From an uncultured cyanobacterium (lineage in GTDB: Bacteria > Cyanobacteriota > Cyanobacteriia > Cyanobacteriales > Geitlerinemataceae), in contig CAKZKB010000638.1 in NCBI GenBank assembly GCA_937121005.1, forward strand, positions 1-16,539: a DNA stretch of 16,539 bases. Direction: 5' to 3'. The position numbers were made by a program, and so were the translations under genes. Under the pieces are notes generated by a model. It made no database searches, was not told the origin of the DNA, and was given only the letters and a program-made list of their open reading frames with translations. Shown here one piece after another: positions 13,182-16,539 of this stretch. Within the stretch, counting starts at the first letter, position 1. The number at the start of each line of letters is the position of its first letter.

Positions 13182-14558
13182 TCATTGTGGCGCGATCGGG
13201 CGTGAGGATGAATGCGGTTTATCCCTCTCCCTCCGAGTGTGTTTCTGAGGAGAGGAATAAGAATTAGCAGACAAATTATCTGGTAAGTCCTCTTCGGAAA
13301 CATCAACGCAAAAATTCTCCACGCAAACGGGCAACTCGATGTAAAATTCGCTGCCTTTTTCTGGAATTGAATTGCAGCAAATCGTGCCGCCATGCTGTTG
13401 GACGATAATTCGATGGACGATCGACAGTCCGAGTCCGGTTCCTTTACCAACGGGTTTGGTGGTAAAAAAGGGATCGAAAATATGCGATCGCACGCTTTCT
13501 TCCATGCCAACGCCGTTATCGGTTAAGGTTAAAGCAATGCGATCGTCGTCGATGGCGCGAGTGCGGATCTCGATTTTACCCTTATCGTTTTGAGGTTGAG
13601 ATGATTTCAAAAACTGGGACTCGATCGCGTCTATAGCATTAGCAAATAAATGAAATAAGGCTTGATTGAGATCGCCGACAAAACATTCGATCTCGGGTAA
13701 ATCCCCGTAGTCTTTAACGATTTCAATGCCGGGAAATAAGTCGCGGACTTCTTGTCGATGCTGGAGAGAAAAGAGGGTATTATCGATACAGTCGTGCAAA
13801 TCGACACGCTTTTGTCCGGCGCGATCGTGATGGGAAAACTGTTGCAGCGATTTCACCACTTGGCGAATCCGTTCGGCTCCGCGACGCATGGAAAAGGTGA
13901 TACTTTGCAAGTCTTCGACGATATATTCGGGGTCGAGCGTATCGAGCTTGTCGCGATCGCTCGCATCTAAATTTTCTTTCGCGGTTTGGGCAATGCGGGC
14001 AATTTCAGCAAAGTCGCGGGCGTAGGTTTCCACGTAGTCGAGATTGCCGTAAATAAACGCGATCGGGTTGTTAATTTCGTGGGCAACTCCAGCGACTAAC
14101 TGACCCAAACTCGACATTTTTTCGCTGTGGACGAGTTGGGCTTGGGTATGTTGCAAGCGCTCTAAAGAATCAGCCAGTTGTTGAGCTAAACTATGCAGGC
14201 GCAACCCGGCTCGAATGCGAGCCAATAACTCTTCAGTTTCGATGGGTTTGGCAATGAAATCGTCGGCTCCAGCATCCAAACCTTCCACGCGATCGTCGAT
14301 TTGCTCTCGGGCTGTGAGTAAAATCACGAAGGTTTTTTCTAAAACGCGATCGCCTTTGATCCGTCGCGTCAGTTCTAACCCATCGAGTCCGGGCATCATC
14401 CAATCGCAAACAATCAAATTGGGTCGCGACGATCGCGCTTTTTCCCATCCTTCTTTGCCATCGGCCGCCAGCAATACCTCGTGGCCTTCGCTTTCGAGCA
14501 GATCTTGTAGGGTAATGCGAACCGTAATGTCGTCGTCGATCGCGAGAATTTTTGCCAT
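13182..14558 (-). CDS. Hybrid response regulator-histidine kinase (REC-HisKA-HATPase)
   Basis: A 458-aa soluble signalling protein with an N-terminal receiver and a C-terminal kinase, a layout common in cyanobacteria. The receiver (3-120) has D8-D10, phospho-acceptor D52 in VCDWMMPGLDG, T82 and K104. A helical linker (121-145) leads to the H-box SSLGQLVAGVAHEINNP with H160. The ATPase domain has HLFANAID (N307), TDNGVGM (346-352), FDPFFTTKPVGKGTGLGLSI and a normal C-terminal strand. The last ~40 residues are Ser/Arg/Lys-rich and look disordered. No sensor domain or membrane helix is present, so the input is probably phosphate passed to its receiver, perhaps from the hybrid kinase just upstream. 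The start lies 7 nt from a heptamer array; there is no Shine-Dalgarno. Confidence 0.92.
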   Translation of the reverse strand: MAKILAIDDDITVRITLQDLLESEGHEVLLAADGKEGWEKARSSRPNLIVCDWMMPGLDGLELTRRIKGDRVLEKTFVILLTAREQIDDRVEGLDAGADDFIAKPIETEELLARIRAGLRLHSLAQQLADSLERLQHTQAQLVHSEKMSSLGQLVAGVAHEINNPIAFIYGNLDYVETYARDFAEIARIAQTAKENLDASDRDKLDTLDPEYIVEDLQSITFSMRRGAERIRQVVKSLQQFSHHDRAGQKRVDLHDCIDNTLFSLQHRQEVRDLFPGIEIVKDYGDLPEIECFVGDLNQALFHLFANAIDAIESQFLKSSQPQNDKGKIEIRTRAIDDDRIALTLTDNGVGMEESVRSHIFDPFFTTKPVGKGTGLGLSIVHRIIVQQHGGTICCNSIPEKGSEFYIELPVCVENFCVDVSEEDLPDNLSANSYSSPQKHTRRERDKPHSSSRPIAPQ

Positions 14559-14565
14559 TGGGAGA

Positions 14566-14656
14566 AGGTATTAGGTATTAGGTTTTAGGTTTTAGGTTTT
14601 AGGGGTTAGGTTTTAGGGGTTAGGTTTTAGGTACGAGGTATAAGGTATGAGGTTGT
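14566..14656 (+). repeat. Heptamer tandem array, 13 units of AGGNNNN
   Basis: Thirteen units in exact 7-nt register. In order they are AGGTATT x2, AGGTTTT x3, AGGGGTT, AGGTTTT, AGGGGTT, AGGTTTT, then AGGTACG, AGGTATA, AGGTATG and AGGTTGT. No base is gained or lost between units. The array fills the gap between two minus-strand kinase genes and ends 7 nt from the start codon of the downstream one. It looks telomere-like but sits inside a normal gene cluster. Confidence 0.9.
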
Positions 14657-14659
14657 ATT

Positions 14660-14698
14660 CCCCCTAATTCCCTAATCCCCTAATCCCCCAACTCCCCC
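14660..14698 (-). repeat. G-rich tract with five G runs (octamer repeat)
   Basis: On the plus strand, CCCTAAT recurs with 8-nt period at 14662, 14670 and 14678. C runs lie at 14660-14664, 14670-14672, 14677-14680, 14685-14689 and 14694-14698. On the minus (coding) strand these are five G runs with 4-5-nt loops, a strong G-quadruplex pattern. It covers the last codons and stop of the upstream hybrid kinase. Confidence 0.7.
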
Positions 14699-16539
14699 GA
14701 CTGGTCGCTGGTCGCCGAAAGCTCCTCCAAATAGGCATGAATGCGGCGCAGATCGTTTTCAATTCCTGCGAGGAGGGGGGAGGCAGCATCGAGGTTGCGA
14801 TCGACAGCCAGGGCTTCCAACTCGGCCGCGCGTTGGGAGAGCGATCGCGCTCCGACGTTGGCGGCGGCTCCTTTCAGGCGGTGGGCGCGATCGCGTACCG
14901 CTTCGAGATCGTTATTGTCGATCGCCACAGCTAAATCGTCAACGTCGGTATCGCTGGCATCCAAAAAGGCAGCGATCAAGCGGTGTTGCAATTGCACTTT
15001 TCCTCGAGAGATTTTGTGCAACCGTTGTAAGTCTAACGGAAAATCGCTCTCGGTGTCGGGGCAATGTCCGTTTTGACTGGCTTTGTCGTCCGGGGTTTCG
15101 GTTTCCGTCCGTCCCGTCCAACGCTCGAGTAGGGCGACCAAATCTTCGATATCAACGGGTTTGGAAATATAGTCGTCCATACCCGAAGCTAGACATTTTT
15201 CCCGATCTTGAGGTAAAGCGTGTGCTGTCAGAGCAATAACCACCGTCCGACTGTTGCCGTGTTCTTCCCGGCGGCGCAGTTCTCCGGTGGCTTCGTAACC
15301 ATCGAGAACGGGCATTTGACAGTCCATTAACACCGCATCGTAAGCCGTTTCCGTGATGCGATCGAGGGCTTCTTGGCCGTTGTTGGCGCAGTCTACTTCG
15401 CAACCGTACTCGTCGAGTTGAGCCAGCATTACTTGTTGGTTGGTGGGATGATCTTCGGCTAGCAAAATTTTCAATCCAGTTAAGGAAGCAGAAGTCGGTT
15501 CTAAGGGAGTGGGTTCGTCTTCGCTGTCGTCGAGTTGCGGGGCGATCGCGCTCACGAGAGCATCGAATAACCGCGAGGCGCGCACGGGTTTGAGGAAGTA
15601 ACTATCGACTCCCAACTCCACTAACTGTTCGGCGATTTGTTGCTGCTTGAGGGTACTCATTAACACCAGTTTGGTGTCGTCGAAGGCCCGATCTTTGCGT
15701 ACCGTTTGAATCAGGCGATCGCTGTTAAAATCAGGCAGTTGCAAATCGAGAATAGCAATGTCGTAAGGTTCGTCTTCTGTCGCCGCATCGCGAATGGCTG
15801 TCAGCGCCACTTTTCCGTTGGGGGCTTCGTCGATATGCTCCATGCCCCAAGCATAAGCAAAATAGCGCACGGCTTGTCGGGTAGTGGCACTTTCGGCTGC
15901 CACTAATAACCGCAGCCGGCTCATTTTCAACGGCATTTCTTCAGGATGGAATCCGGTTTGTTTGCCGAAGCGAGCCGTAAACCAAAAAATCGATCCCAAG
16001 CCTTCAACGCTATCGACTCCAATGTTACCGCCCATCAGCGTCACGAGTTGCTGGCAAATAGCTAACCCCAATCCCGTCCCGCCGTACTCGCGGGTGGTAG
16101 AGGCATCCACTTGCGAAAAAGACTGGAACAAGCGATTTTGTGCTTCTGAAGAAATACCGATGCCCGTATCTTTAACATTGAAGCGTAACGTAATCGGCAA
16201 GTCGTTAATGGGAAGTTGGGTTTCGAGTTCGGTTTTGCGTTCGCCCTCCATACCATCGACCTTCACTTCCACCACAACTTCGCCGCGATCGGTAAATTTT
16301 ATCGCATTAGAAATCAAATTGAGCAGCACTTGGCGCAAGCGGCTGGGGTCGCCTTTGAGCTTGCGCGGCACGTCGCGATCGATAGGCGTGGCAATTTCTA
16401 ACCCCTTATCTTCAGCTTGGGAAGCGACAACATCCAACACATCTTCTAAGCAGCGATGCAGGTCAAAATCGATGCTCTCTAAATCCATTTCTCCGGCTTC
16501 GAGCTTGGAGAAATCGAGAATATCGTTGATAATAGTTAG
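14680..16539 (-). CDS. Hybrid sensor histidine kinase with two receivers and Hpt (5' end off window)
   Basis: The gene runs off the right edge; 619 residues are visible. The Met at 16488 is internal, because the frame continues upstream as LTIINDILDFSKLEAGE, the normal end of a HisKA domain. Numbering from that Met: the ATPase domain has N61, DTGIG (107-111), FSQVDASTTREYGGTGLGL and a typical end near 170. Receiver 1 (191-317) has D248 and K300, but its usual Asp-Asp pair reads A198-E199. Receiver 2 (338-458) is complete, with E345-D346, D389 in LMDCQMP, T421 and K443. The Hpt domain (485-590) has H536 in AHRLKGAAANVGA. Sensor domains and the phospho-His lie outside the window. It is upstream of the next kinase on the same strand, 121 nt apart. 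The TAG stop lies in the G-rich tract. Confidence 0.93.
   Translation of the reverse strand, partial: LTIINDILDFSKLEAGEMDLESIDFDLHRCLEDVLDVVASQAEDKGLEIATPIDRDVPRKLKGDPSRLRQVLLNLISNAIKFTDRGEVVVEVKVDGMEGERKTELETQLPINDLPITLRFNVKDTGIGISSEAQNRLFQSFSQVDASTTREYGGTGLGLAICQQLVTLMGGNIGVDSVEGLGSIFWFTARFGKQTGFHPEEMPLKMSRLRLLVAAESATTRQAVRYFAYAWGMEHIDEAPNGKVALTAIRDAATEDEPYDIAILDLQLPDFNSDRLIQTVRKDRAFDDTKLVLMSTLKQQQIAEQLVELGVDSYFLKPVRASRLFDALVSAIAPQLDDSEDEPTPLEPTSASLTGLKILLAEDHPTNQQVMLAQLDEYGCEVDCANNGQEALDRITETAYDAVLMDCQMPVLDGYEATGELRRREEHGNSRTVVIALTAHALPQDREKCLASGMDDYISKPVDIEDLVALLERWTGRTETETPDDKASQNGHCPDTESDFPLDLQRLHKISRGKVQLQHRLIAAFLDASDTDVDDLAVAIDNNDLEAVRDRAHRLKGAAANVGARSLSQRAAELEALAVDRNLDAASPLLAGIENDLRRIHAYLEELSATSDQSGELGD

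Noticed and set aside
14566..14698. Telomere-like GGTTTTA/CCCTAAT sequence
   Set aside because: It lies between two ordinary kinase genes on one strand; the resemblance to linear-chromosome telomeres is only in composition. Treated as a heptamer array and an octamer tract.

Overview
This window comes from a cyanobacterium. The HIP1 octamer GCGATCGC occurs dozens of times on both strands. The gene set fits too: Uma2 endonuclease, hybrid two-component kinases, a REP-associated transposase and heptameric short tandem repeats. Genus cannot be fixed from sequence alone; a filamentous, repeat-rich cyanobacterium is the best guess. No computation was run, so family names rest on motifs read by eye.

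Layout. 1-800: the possible tail of a Gly/Ala-rich protein, then a REP-associated tyrosine transposase (RAYT) with REP-like palindromes inside and at the end of its own reading frame. 903-1917: an aldose 1-epimerase-like protein and tRNA-Lys(TTT). 2094-2653: a small antitoxin-like gene followed by a PIN toxin gene whose 3' part has been replaced by two kinds of repeat. 2760-6837: purL and purQ, in opposite orientation, enclosing two paralogous small exported proteins. 6873-7553: a two-helix membrane protein flanked by inverted copies of a ~107-bp element with its own terminal inverted repeats. 7650-8993: a TldE/PmbA-like protein. 9073-12502 (minus strand): ABC-type ATPase, TOPRIM-like protein, Uma2 nuclease and a small ORF. 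12765-13163: the fluoride channel gene crcB. 13182-16539 (minus strand): two hybrid histidine kinases separated by a 13-unit heptamer array and a G-quadruplex-prone tract; the upstream kinase runs off the right edge.

How the genes work together. PurL and PurQ are two subunits of FGAM synthase in purine synthesis; PurS is not in the window. The ATPase and TOPRIM-like genes are 8 nt apart, and the second gene's Shine-Dalgarno overlaps the first gene's stop codon. This has the layout of a two-component anti-phage module of the OLD/PARIS general type and is the best candidate for an undescribed system here. The two hybrid kinases could form one phosphorelay. The repeats (REP-like, 107-bp element, heptamers) lie at gene borders and are the other main theme.
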